Assembly (NCBI RefSeq): GCF_001049495.1
Contig: NZ_CDWI01000011.1
Coordinates: 620,001-684,000, forward strand
Source: Microbacterium sp. 3J1
GTDB lineage: Bacteria; Actinomycetota; Actinomycetes; Actinomycetales; Microbacteriaceae
DNA: 64,000 nucleotides
Direction of reading: 5' to 3'
Below the pieces are notes generated by a model. That model did no database searches. It was not told where the DNA came from and worked only from the letters and a program-made list of their open reading frames with translations. Of the stretch, positions 7,302-15,191 are shown piece after piece. The stretch's first letter is position 1; the number at the start of each line of letters is the position of its first letter. A program made the position numbers and the translations under genes.

Positions 7302-8264
7302 CTAGCTTGCCTTGACAATTCGAGGGATGAGGCGCACGAACAGCACCATCGCGATTAGCTCGACAAGCGTCTGCGTGACCACTGCGAGAGGGGCAAGCGC
7401 AAAGCTCGCGGGTAGAGCGAGCGCAAGAGGCAGCACGACTAGAGAGTTCCGAGTGGCTCCGGAGAACACGACGGCCCGGGTACTGGCGGTGTCGAGGCGC
7501 GCGACTCGGCTAGCCAGCACGCTGATCGGGACCATCACCGCGGCGAACGCGGCGTATATCGGGATGGCCGTGATGAGAGCAGGAAGTTCGCGGCTGACTC
7601 CGAACACCTGTGATGCGACGACAACAGCAAGCGTGAGCATCATCAGCGGGACCATCGCTGCCAGCGCGACGTCCTGGGTTATTCGTCCCCAGCGCGTCCG
7701 GGACGCTGTGTATTGGGTGGCTCCCGCCGCGGCGAGCGGTAGCACGATCAGCAATAGAAACGCGTCGACGAACGGCGCGAGGTCGACAGCATCGATAAGT
7801 TCGGGCCCAGCAAATAGCCACAGGTAGAGGGGCAAGAGAAGCATCTGGCCCAGCATGAGGATCGGCGCGGCCGCGAGCAGTCGATCCTTCGCCCCTCCCG
7901 CAAGGCCAGTGAACACGATGACGTAGTCGACGCACGGCGTCAGCAGCACGAACAGCACGCCCACCAAGAGCGCCCGGTCGTGAGCGACGAATCGCGAAAG
8001 GCCGAACACGATGACCGGCACGATGACGAAGTTCACGAGCAGCACGACGGTCAGGAAGCGGAGGTCGCGGAAGGCGCGCCCGATCATCGCAAACGGGACA
8101 CCCAGAAAGGTTGCGTACAGCAACAACCCCAGAACCGGGTTGATCGCGATCTCCAAGGGGTGCGCGATGTCGGGGGCCACCAGACCGACAGCGGCGCCTG
8201 CGGCGATTGCCGCGAGGTAGAGACCAATCTGGTGGCGTTCCCCCCAGGCGACGAGGCTGCTCAT
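7302..8264 (-). CDS. BASS/ACR3-like permease (arsenic-resistance-protein family)
   Basis: A 320-residue, about ten-helix transporter of the bile acid:Na+ symporter/ACR3 superfamily. The segment LLTPCVDYVIVFTGLAGGAKD is the counterpart of the Cys-containing helix of Acr3, and SGATRNSLVVLPLALALP corresponds to the AGNNFELA segment. It is therefore a second, divergent possible arsenite or oxyanion transporter, but the substrate is not proven. ATG 8264 begins MSSLVAWGERH; an in-frame GTG at 8285 would add seven residues. It is convergent with the CDF gene and divergent from the next small membrane protein. Confidence 0.75.
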   Translation of the reverse strand: MSSLVAWGERHQIGLYLAAIAAGAAVGLVAPDIAHPLEIAINPVLGLLLYATFLGVPFAMIGRAFRDLRFLTVVLLVNFVIVPVIVFGLSRFVAHDRALLVGVLFVLLTPCVDYVIVFTGLAGGAKDRLLAAAPILMLGQMLLLPLYLWLFAGPELIDAVDLAPFVDAFLLLIVLPLAAAGATQYTASRTRWGRITQDVALAAMVPLMMLTLAVVVASQVFGVSRELPALITAIPIYAAFAAVMVPISVLASRVARLDTASTRAVVFSGATRNSLVVLPLALALPASFALAPLAVVTQTLVELIAMVLFVRLIPRIVKAS

Positions 8265-8382
8265 AGTCCAAGCATGTCGAGTCACACGCAACCGCGCGAA
8301 TCGGTCGAAGCGTGCACCTGATTGCTGGCGCTCTCGCGCGCGGGGCGGGGCGCACCTCGACATCACTTACAATCGGACAAGG

Positions 8383-8835
8383 ATGAATGCGGCAGCTGGT
8401 ACACCTGCGTCTGCAATGCCTACGTCCCGCTGGTTGATAACGAAGATCATTACTGCGGTTGTCCTATCGCTTCTGGTCGTTTTGGGCACGGTCATCGGCG
8501 GCCACCACGAAGGCGAGAAGTCGCTCTCGGTCGCAGTGGCGGCCAGCACCCCGTCGGACGCGGACCACTCGTCTCCTCTCGTCACGGCGTCGCATTCAAT
8601 CGCGGCGGAACAGTTCGCCGACGGCGCGGTCGATGCCGCGCTGCTGGGGTCGGTGGGGTGTCTGCTGGGCATCTTCTGCTGCATCCTCCTTTTCGTCCTC
8701 CGACGTTGGATGCTTCTTCGTCGATCTGCGCGATGCCTCGGTCATGCACCACGACAAGCCGCACGCGTGTCATCGACCGGCCTCGCGCTGCCCTCGCCCC
8801 TCTCACTCGAACAACTTTCACTGTCCCGCACCTGA
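8383..8835 (+). CDS. Small two-helix membrane protein, unknown function
   Basis: A 150-residue protein with an N-terminal membrane segment (ITAVVLSLLVVLGTVIGG), an extracytoplasmic stretch of about 50 residues containing GGHHEGEK, and a second membrane segment with three cysteines (GCLLGIFCCILLFVL), followed by a basic tail. It resembles small actinobacterial island proteins of the DUF6153 kind, but I am not certain. A -10-like TACAAT (8368-8373) lies just upstream of ATG 8383, allowing a very short leader. The His and Cys residues and the location suggest a role with copper or other soft metals; that is inference. Confidence 0.6.
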   Translation: MNAAAGTPASAMPTSRWLITKIITAVVLSLLVVLGTVIGGHHEGEKSLSVAVAASTPSDADHSSPLVTASHSIAAEQFADGAVDAALLGSVGCLLGIFCCILLFVLRRWMLLRRSARCLGHAPRQAARVSSTGLALPSPLSLEQLSLSRT

Positions 8836-8920
8836 ATCACGCGAACGTCTTCGCCACTTGATGTCGAACGCTCGGCCTACGCCGGGCTCCCTGTCGTTCT
8901 GCGTGTTTGGAGTGTGTGCT

Positions 8921-9580
8921 GTGAAGATTTCTACCAAGGTGACCCTCGCGACTGTCGGTGTCGTCGTGCTATTGCTCGTGGCGGCGTTGGTCTACGTCCT
9001 CGTGAGTCAACGGAATGCCGAACCGGTCGCAGCCGGTGACCAGAACTCTGTCGTCGTTCGCGAGAACTCGCACGTCCTCGATGAGGGCGGCGAGGACGCG
9101 GTCACCGTCGTTGAGTTTCTCGACTTCGAATGCGAGGCCTGCGGAGCCTTCTACCCGCTGGTCGAGGACATCCGGGAGAAGTACGACGGCCAGATCACCT
9201 ACGTTGTTCGATACTTCCCGCTCCCGGGCCACATCAACTCCATGAACGCCGCTATCGCCGCCGAAGCGGCCGCACAACAGGGACGGCTAGAGGACATGTA
9301 TCACCGGTTGTTCGAGACGCAGGCGCAGTGGGGCGAAGGGCAGGAGTCCCGACCGGACATCTTCCGAGGGTTCGCGACCGAGCTGGGTCTGGACATCGAA
9401 GCGTACGACGCTGCCGTCGCCGACCCGGCAACAGCGGAGCGGGTAGAGGCAGACATCGCCGACGGTGAGGCGCTCGGTGTGACATCTACTCCGTCCTTCT
9501 TCATCGATGGCGATCCCGTGACCTTGGAGCGCTGGACCGACCTCGAGGACAACATCTCGACCGCGTTGAGCGGGCGTTGA
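8921..9580 (+). CDS. Membrane-anchored DsbA-like thioredoxin-fold oxidoreductase
   Basis: A 219-residue protein with an N-terminal membrane anchor (about residues 8-28), then a DsbA/thioredoxin_4 domain. The redox motif is CEAC (C71 and C74) in FLDFECEACG, and the cis-proline loop is VTSTPSFFIDG. It should make or isomerise disulfides outside the membrane. GTG 8921 is chosen because GGAG (8909-8912) sits 8 bases upstream. It precedes a CDF exporter and the copper genes by short gaps, so it probably helps fold Cys-containing metal proteins; this is inference. Confidence 0.85.
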   Translation: MKISTKVTLATVGVVVLLLVAALVYVLVSQRNAEPVAAGDQNSVVVRENSHVLDEGGEDAVTVVEFLDFECEACGAFYPLVEDIREKYDGQITYVVRYFPLPGHINSMNAAIAAEAAAQQGRLEDMYHRLFETQAQWGEGQESRPDIFRGFATELGLDIEAYDAAVADPATAERVEADIADGEALGVTSTPSFFIDGDPVTLERWTDLEDNISTALSGR

Positions 9581-9608
9581 GGCTTTTCACCACAGAGAGA
9601 GATCGCAC

Positions 9609-10523
9609 ATGTCTTCTGGTCACACGCACGGTGGTTCCGGTGAAAGCACGCCGCGCACTCGGCTGATAATCGCCTTCTCAATCACCGCATCGGTGTTTGT
9701 CATCGAGGTCGTCGGCGCCGTCATCACGGGAAGTCTGGCGCTCCTCGTCGACGCGGCTCATATGCTCACCGACGTCGTCGGCTTGGCGATGGCGGTGACC
9801 GCCGCCAGCCTGATGAATCGTCCGCCGAGCTCGAGATACACGTTCGGACTACGACGCGCGGAAGTGCTCGCCGCGCTCGCGCAGGCGACGCTTTTGCTCG
9901 GCGTGGGTCTCTTCGCCCTCGTGGAAGGCATCCGCCGGCTCTTCGCACCTCCCGAGATCGCGTCGGGCAGCCTGTTGTTCTTCGGAATCGTGGGGTTGAT
10001 TGCCAACATCGCGTCGCTCCTCGTGCTGATGGGCGGGCGCGGGCGCAACCTCAACATGCGAGCAGCCTTCCTCGAAGTCGTGAACGACGCACTCGGCTCA
10101 GCCGGAGTGATCCTCAGCGCTGTACTCATCGCAGTCTTCGGGTGGTACCAGGCCGACGCCGTAGCAGGGGTCCTGATCGCCCTACTGATCATCCCGCGCA
10201 CGCTGGTGCTGTTGAAAGCCTCGGGTCGCGTGCTCCTCGAATCCACCCCCGCCGGACTGGATCTGGACAAGGTTCGCCGACACATGCTCGAACTTCCCCA
10301 CGTCGTCGCCGTCCACGACCTCCACGCCACACAGGTCTCGACTGACCTCCCGACGTTGACCGCTCACGTGGTTGTCGAAGACGCGACGACCATGGATGAC
10401 TCTGCGGCGTTGCTGCGCTCCCTTCAAGAGTGCGTCAGCCAGCATTTCGCCATCAGCGTGGAGCACTCCACATTCCAGATCGAAACCGAATCTCACTCCG
10501 GAGAACACTCCACACATGTCTAA
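9609..10523 (+). CDS. czcD: CzcD-like cation diffusion facilitator
   Basis: A 304-residue CDF exporter with six helices and a cytoplasmic C-terminal domain. The first metal-site helix has the classical pattern DAAHMLTD. The second helix reads LEVVNDALGS, where many zinc CDFs have His in place of this Glu, so selectivity may differ. The N-terminus (SSGHTHGG) and C-terminus (SHSGEHSTH) are His-rich. AGAGAGAG precedes ATG 9609. Its stop overlaps the copC start by 8 bp, tying it to the copper genes. Likely substrates are Zn, Cd or Co. Confidence 0.9.
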   Translation: MSSGHTHGGSGESTPRTRLIIAFSITASVFVIEVVGAVITGSLALLVDAAHMLTDVVGLAMAVTAASLMNRPPSSRYTFGLRRAEVLAALAQATLLLGVGLFALVEGIRRLFAPPEIASGSLLFFGIVGLIANIASLLVLMGGRGRNLNMRAAFLEVVNDALGSAGVILSAVLIAVFGWYQADAVAGVLIALLIIPRTLVLLKASGRVLLESTPAGLDLDKVRRHMLELPHVVAVHDLHATQVSTDLPTLTAHVVVEDATTMDDSAALLRSLQECVSQHFAISVEHSTFQIETESHSGEHSTHV

Positions 10524-11172
10524 GAACCGCACAGCAGCAGTCGCTCTCGCCTCACTGGTGCTCTCCGTCCTCGCCGTCGTCGGAATCGCCGCACCCGCCT
10601 CCGCTCACGATGAACTGGTCAGCTCCTATCCAGCGACAGGCAGCAGCGTCGTGTCCTCGCCCGACGAGATCACGTTGGAGTTCAGCGCCACGTTGACTGA
10701 TCTGGAGGGGAGCGCCGTCATCGAGGTCATAAACGAGGCGGGTATAAACGTCGCCGAGGATGCCGCGGACGTCAGCACCAACTTCGTCACCCAGCACCTC
10801 TCACAGCGAGCGTCACCCGGGACTTACACGGTCCGCTGGAAGGTGGTCTCCAGCGACGGGCATCCGATCAGCGGCGAGTACGCATATTCGGTGGGGAGCC
10901 CGTCCAGCTCCGTCACCGCCCCCGCGCCTACCGCGGACGCGGTGGCTTCTCCCACCCCTGCTGCGACAGAGAACCCGGAAGCTGCTACTCCTTCACCCTC
11001 CGCCACGGCGCAGACCTACGGTGGAACAGCGTCCGGGGGTGGGCAGTTCCCGCCGATGCTGTACCTGCTTGCACCGATCCTCATTCTCGGGTGTGGAGCC
11101 ATCGGTGTCGTGATGGCCGGGCGTCAGCGCCGTCGGCGTGATCAGCAGCAGGCGGAGGGATCGGATGTCTGA
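10516..11172 (+). CDS. copC: CopC-like copper-binding protein with C-terminal membrane anchor
   Basis: A 218-residue protein. A signal peptide ends at PASAHDELVSSYPATG, leaving His as the first mature residue, as in CopC proteins where the amino-terminal His ligates Cu(II). The beta-sandwich domain (about residues 33-135) ends in the conserved RWKVVSSDGHPISGEYAYSV, which carries the other His ligand. A Pro/Thr/Ser linker and a single helix with a basic tail anchor it. It overlaps czcD by 8 bp and lspA by 8 bp, so it sits in the middle of an operon. Confidence 0.9.
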   Translation: MSKNRTAAVALASLVLSVLAVVGIAAPASAHDELVSSYPATGSSVVSSPDEITLEFSATLTDLEGSAVIEVINEAGINVAEDAADVSTNFVTQHLSQRASPGTYTVRWKVVSSDGHPISGEYAYSVGSPSSSVTAPAPTADAVASPTPAATENPEAATPSPSATAQTYGGTASGGGQFPPMLYLLAPILILGCGAIGVVMAGRQRRRRDQQQAEGSDV

Positions 11173-11689
11173 TCGCCTGCGGCGGTCCGGCCTCGCCTTC
11201 GTCATCGCCGCAGTCGTCCTCCTCGTCGACCAAGCGACGAAGGCTGCCGCGCTGAACACCCTGAGCCAAGAGGAACGGATTCCGTTGCTCGGTAATCTTC
11301 TCGGCCTCCGACTCGCCTTCAACCCGGGCTCCATCTTCTCCCTGGGGGCTAACAGCACTGCTGTCATCACACTCGTCGGCGTCGGGGTGACAGTGTGCTT
11401 GATCCTCGCCGCCACCCGCACCCGCACCGCATCGTCGGCAGTCGCATTCGGCTTCCTCGTCGGTGGCGCGCTGGGCAACCTCACCGACCGTCTCTTCTCG
11501 CCACCGGGCTTCGGGAGGGGACATGTGACGGATTTCTTGGCATACGGCGACCTCTTCATTGGCAATCTCGCTGATGTAGCCCTTGGTGTCGGTGCTGTGA
11601 TCCTGATCGGTTCCAGCCTGCGAGCCAGACGCCCGCCTCGTGACGCACAGCGCCAACTCCACCCCTCGATGAAAGAAACGCACACCTGA
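11165..11689 (+). CDS. lspA: Lipoprotein signal peptidase (signal peptidase II)
   Basis: A 174-residue, four-helix aspartyl protease that removes signal peptides from diacylglyceryl prolipoproteins. The catalytic aspartates lie in GALGNLTDRL and VTDFLAYGD...FIGNLADVAL. The family start LVDQATKA is present in helix one. ATG 11165 overlaps the copC stop (TGA 11170-11172). It is odd to find it inside a metal-resistance block; an lspA of this kind is probably additional to a housekeeping copy elsewhere. The downstream lnt and a lipoprotein gene suggest a dedicated lipoprotein pathway. Confidence 0.93.
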   Translation: MSDRLRRSGLAFVIAAVVLLVDQATKAAALNTLSQEERIPLLGNLLGLRLAFNPGSIFSLGANSTAVITLVGVGVTVCLILAATRTRTASSAVAFGFLVGGALGNLTDRLFSPPGFGRGHVTDFLAYGDLFIGNLADVALGVGAVILIGSSLRARRPPRDAQRQLHPSMKETHT

Positions 11690-11690
11690 C

Positions 11691-12026
11691 ATGGCCCAGA
11701 AGCACCGGACTCCCTCGGAGTATCAGCGCAATGCCCTCGCGCCGAGCCTCATCGCCGCCGCCATCCTTTTCCTTGCCCCGACACTGATCCTTGCCGACTG
11801 GGCGCCACTCGTTCAGTTCGTTGCAGCAATCTTCGCCCTCATCGTCGCCTGGTTCGCTTTCCAGGCGCGCCACTGGTGGTGGATTCCCGTGTTCCTAGCG
11901 ATTGCCGTTCTCTGGAACCCCGTGGCTCCGTTTCCATTCTCGGGTCCGATATGGACCGCCGCGCAACCGGCCGCGGCCGTGATCTTCTTGGTCGCGGGTG
12001 CCACGATCAAGGTTGTCCGCAAGTGA
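11691..12026 (+). CDS. Small membrane protein, DUF6804-like
   Basis: A 111-residue protein with three to four membrane segments and Trp-rich loops (FQARHWWWIPVF and AVLWNPVAPFPF). It fits small actinobacterial membrane proteins of the DUF6804 type, with no known function. It starts 1 bp after the lspA stop, so it belongs to the same transcript. About 138 bp without a recognisable gene follows. Confidence 0.75.
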   Translation: MAQKHRTPSEYQRNALAPSLIAAAILFLAPTLILADWAPLVQFVAAIFALIVAWFAFQARHWWWIPVFLAIAVLWNPVAPFPFSGPIWTAAQPAAAVIFLVAGATIKVVRK

Positions 12027-12164
12027 CCACTGCCCGCTCCAACTTTCCCCGGTGGACAGTGAGTGTCGTGTCGAAGTCATCGTGACCGCCGCAGCGAGTA
12101 TCCGGCTGGCTGTCGCGGGAACCTGCCGGCACCGGGCCGAAGCCTTTGAGATGGGTTCGTCCGC

Positions 12165-13109
12165 GTGAAGATTGAGCTTCCGGACGCACCGCCGACCCTC
12201 GAGACGTTGCTGGCCCCCGTGGCCATCGATGTGCCGGTGCTACCCCTGGTCGCCGCGCTGCTCGCCACCGGCTACGTCTTGGGGGCGATCACGCTCTGGA
12301 GAGAAGGACGTCGGTGGCCGGTGTGGCGAACGATCTGCTTCGTTTTGGGGTGCGTGGTGCTGGCGGCGGTCACCGGCCTAGGTGTAGAGGCCTACGGGCA
12401 CTCCCTGGTATCGGTGTTCATGTTTCAGCAACTGACCCTCATGATGACGGTGCCCCCGCTCCTGGTCCTCGGTTCTCCCGGGTCGCTCCTGCTCCGGGCG
12501 ACACCTCACCGCGGGGTGGGGCGGACCGTCCTCGCCGTGGCGCACAGTGGCTTGCGTAGCTCCGCGGCGAGATGGGCGCTGAGCCCATGGTGCACAGTCC
12601 CGCTCTACCTGCTCGCGTTCTACGGCCTCTACCTCGCCAACGCGGCGGATGCGATCTTAGGTTTGCCAGGCGGTCACGCGGCGCTGGAAGTCGCCTTCCT
12701 GCTCGCTGGGGTTCTCTTCACGATTCCGATCCTCTCGTCTGATCCGTTGCCGATCCGGCTCAGCCATGCGGGCCGAGCGCTCGACGTCTTTGCCGAGGCT
12801 GCACTTCACGCCTTCTTCGGGGTCTTCCTCATGATGGGCAGCACGGTCCTCGTCGCGTCATTCGTCGCACCGACCGAAGCACTCGGGATCAGCCCGCTTG
12901 AGGATCAGCGACTGGCCGGCGGCCTGGCATGGTCGTACGGGGAAGCACCCACGGTCTTGATGCTGATGTACGTCATGCATCGGTGGTTCCGCGACGATAC
13001 CGCGAAGGCGTCCGCCGCTGACCGGTACCGAGATCTCCACGGGGACAGCGATCTCGACGCGTACAACGCGTACCTTCGGAAATTGGACGCCGATGGTCCG
13101 CAACGTTGA
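12165..13109 (+). CDS. ctaG: CtaG-type cytochrome c oxidase assembly protein
   Basis: A 314-residue, about seven-helix protein of the Bacillus-type CtaG (caa3_CtaG) family, linked to copper delivery to haem-copper oxidases. Family signs are HSLVSVFMFQQLTLMMTVPPLLVLGSP... in the first half, the HAFFGVFLMMGS region, and WSYGEAPT near the end. It begins at GTG 12165. The lnt gene starts inside its last codons (overlap 17 bp). Another CtaG domain is fused to CopD downstream. Confidence 0.88.
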   Translation: MKIELPDAPPTLETLLAPVAIDVPVLPLVAALLATGYVLGAITLWREGRRWPVWRTICFVLGCVVLAAVTGLGVEAYGHSLVSVFMFQQLTLMMTVPPLLVLGSPGSLLLRATPHRGVGRTVLAVAHSGLRSSAARWALSPWCTVPLYLLAFYGLYLANAADAILGLPGGHAALEVAFLLAGVLFTIPILSSDPLPIRLSHAGRALDVFAEAALHAFFGVFLMMGSTVLVASFVAPTEALGISPLEDQRLAGGLAWSYGEAPTVLMLMYVMHRWFRDDTAKASAADRYRDLHGDSDLDAYNAYLRKLDADGPQR

Positions 13110-14691
13110 GACGCAAGAGGTCGCACTCACTCGCGCCGGTGCGATGTCGAAAAGCGTCGGCGCGCACAGCAACGGCAGACACCTCCGTCTACCGTTCCCC
13201 GTCGCGCTGGCCGCATCCGTCCTCGCAGGCGCGGCGCTCGATCTCGCGTACCCGCAGGTGGGCTGGTGGCCACTTGCATTCGTCAGCGTGGCGGTAGCCC
13301 TTTGGACACTCGTCGGGCGTTCGCTCCCTTCGGCGTTCCTCATCTCCGTTGCCTTCGGCGCAGCCTTCTTCCTCTTCCACCTCTCGTGGGTGTCGACCTT
13401 TCTCGGTCCGCTCCCGTGGGTCGCGCTTGCGGGCCTACAGTCCATCCTCTTCGGCGCGGGCGGGCTTCTCATCACGCTCGCTTACCGCCACGGTCGGCAC
13501 CTTCGTCGCCTGAGCGGGATCCTGCTTCCCGCATGGGTTGCAGGGTTGTGGGTGCTTCGCGAAAGCGTGATGGGGTCATGGCCGTATGGAGGGTTTCCGT
13601 GGGCCCGGACAGGTCTTGTGCTCGTAGACTCGCCCTTTGTCGAAACTGCGTCGTGGCTTGGGACTACAGGCCTCTCGTTCCTGCTCGTGTTCACGTGCGC
13701 CAGCGTTCTGGAAGTGGCTCTTCGACGACGGTGGCAACTCATCATTGCGCCGGCAGCGGTGCTCCTAGTGATGCTCGTGATCCCTTTGTTCCCTACGCAG
13801 GCCACCGGCAACTTGCGACTCGGATGGGTTCAGGCGAACGGTCCCAGCGGATACTTCGATCACAAGGCGCCCGGAGACATCCTTATTGCCCAACTCGACG
13901 CGACCGAGCCACTATTGGGGCAGGACATGGACGTCCTCGTCTGGCCGGAGGGATCAGTCGACGCCGACCCGCTCAACGACACACCCGCGGCTGCCCGACT
14001 TGATCGCGTCGTGAAAGCCACAGGCGCGGAGTTGCTCGTGAACGCAGCGACCACCCGCGGCACACAGACCTTCAATACCTCTTTGCTGTGGAACTCCCGC
14101 GGTGCCGACCAGCTTTATGACAAGGCCCATCCCGTCCCCTTCGGCGAGTACGTTCCAGACCGCTGGTTCTTCGAGAAGCTCGCGCCCGATCTCTTGCGCT
14201 TGATCCAACGGGAGTACACGCCGGGATCGAACCCTCCGACAATGGACCTCGCGAAAGCCCGAATCGGTCTCGCCATCTGTTTCGACGTCATCTACGACGA
14301 TGTGATCCGCGACGGGGCGCTCTCTGGGGCAGAGCTCTACGTGTTTCAAACCAACAACGGAGACTTCCGCGGAACCGACGAAAACCTGCAGCAACTGGCA
14401 ATCGCACGCATGCGTGCCATCGAGACCGGGCGCACGGTAGCCAATGTCTCCACCACCGGCACCAGCCAGATCATCAGCAAGGACGGCACCACGATCTCCG
14501 AGCTCGGAGAGAACACGACCGGCGCTCGAATAAGTGAGGTAACGCTGAACACCGGAATCACGGCCGCCGTCCTACTCATGCCCTGGATCGCCCCAGTACT
14601 GGGCGCCCTCAGCATCCTCGGTTTCGCCGCAGTCCGACTCGCGCCCACACTGCTTTCACACACGACACTGAAGGATCGACGAGCTCGATGA
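13093..14691 (+). CDS. lnt: Apolipoprotein N-acyltransferase
   Basis: A 532-residue integral membrane acyltransferase that adds the third acyl chain to lipoproteins. Several N-terminal helices are followed by a nitrilase-type domain with the catalytic triad: Glu in VWPEGS (about residue 285), Lys in YDKAHPVPFGEYVP (about 343) and Cys in ICFDVIYDD (about 396). The start ATG 13093 overlaps ctaG; ATG 13144 is also possible since neither has a strong ribosome site. Lnt of E. coli was first known as CutE, a copper-tolerance locus, which makes its place in this copper block notable. Confidence 0.93.
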   Translation: MVRNVETQEVALTRAGAMSKSVGAHSNGRHLRLPFPVALAASVLAGAALDLAYPQVGWWPLAFVSVAVALWTLVGRSLPSAFLISVAFGAAFFLFHLSWVSTFLGPLPWVALAGLQSILFGAGGLLITLAYRHGRHLRRLSGILLPAWVAGLWVLRESVMGSWPYGGFPWARTGLVLVDSPFVETASWLGTTGLSFLLVFTCASVLEVALRRRWQLIIAPAAVLLVMLVIPLFPTQATGNLRLGWVQANGPSGYFDHKAPGDILIAQLDATEPLLGQDMDVLVWPEGSVDADPLNDTPAAARLDRVVKATGAELLVNAATTRGTQTFNTSLLWNSRGADQLYDKAHPVPFGEYVPDRWFFEKLAPDLLRLIQREYTPGSNPPTMDLAKARIGLAICFDVIYDDVIRDGALSGAELYVFQTNNGDFRGTDENLQQLAIARMRAIETGRTVANVSTTGTSQIISKDGTTISELGENTTGARISEVTLNTGITAAVLLMPWIAPVLGALSILGFAAVRLAPTLLSHTTLKDRRAR

Positions 14692-15191
14692 ATCTTTCTC
14701 GTACCCTGCTTGCCGGCGCTGCAGCACTGGGAATCGCTTCGGCACTCGCCGGGTGTGCGCCAACCGTTCATATGGAACCGGCGATCTCCGCCAATGACCC
14801 CGCGTGCGCGGAGGTCATCGTCCGCCTCCCGGCGTCGCTCGGGGAACAGTCGAGGGTGTGGACGGACGCGCAGGCAACCGCTGCGTGGGGGACGCCGAGC
14901 GCAGTCCGCCTCACCTGCGGGGTCGGAGCTCCGCCGCCGACGGATCAGCAATGCGTCAGCCTCGGTGGAGCGGAATGGATCGTAGACGAATCGGAAAGCC
15001 CGAATCTGCTCATGACGACATATGGACGAGAGCCCGCCGTGCAGGTCTCCGTCGACACGACCACAATCTCAGCCGACAGCGTTCTCGAGTCCCTCGCCGG
15101 GGCCGTGCAACAGATACCGGCGACGAGCGGATGCGCCGTCGCCACCACCGGCGATCCCACGGACGCCGATGCAGGAGCGGACGCGCCGTGA
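14688..15191 (+). CDS. DUF3515-like lipoprotein
   Basis: A 167-residue lipoprotein. The signal peptide ends in the lipobox LAGC (Cys about 23). The remainder shows the DUF3515 pattern: DPACAEVIVRLPASLGE, AAWGTPSAVRLTCGVGAPP, and paired cysteines that may form disulfides. It overlaps lnt by 4 bp (ATGA) and copD by 4 bp (GTGA), and is an obvious local client for LspA and Lnt. No function is known. Confidence 0.85.
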   Translation: MNLSRTLLAGAAALGIASALAGCAPTVHMEPAISANDPACAEVIVRLPASLGEQSRVWTDAQATAAWGTPSAVRLTCGVGAPPPTDQQCVSLGGAEWIVDESESPNLLMTTYGREPAVQVSVDTTTISADSVLESLAGAVQQIPATSGCAVATTGDPTDADAGADAP

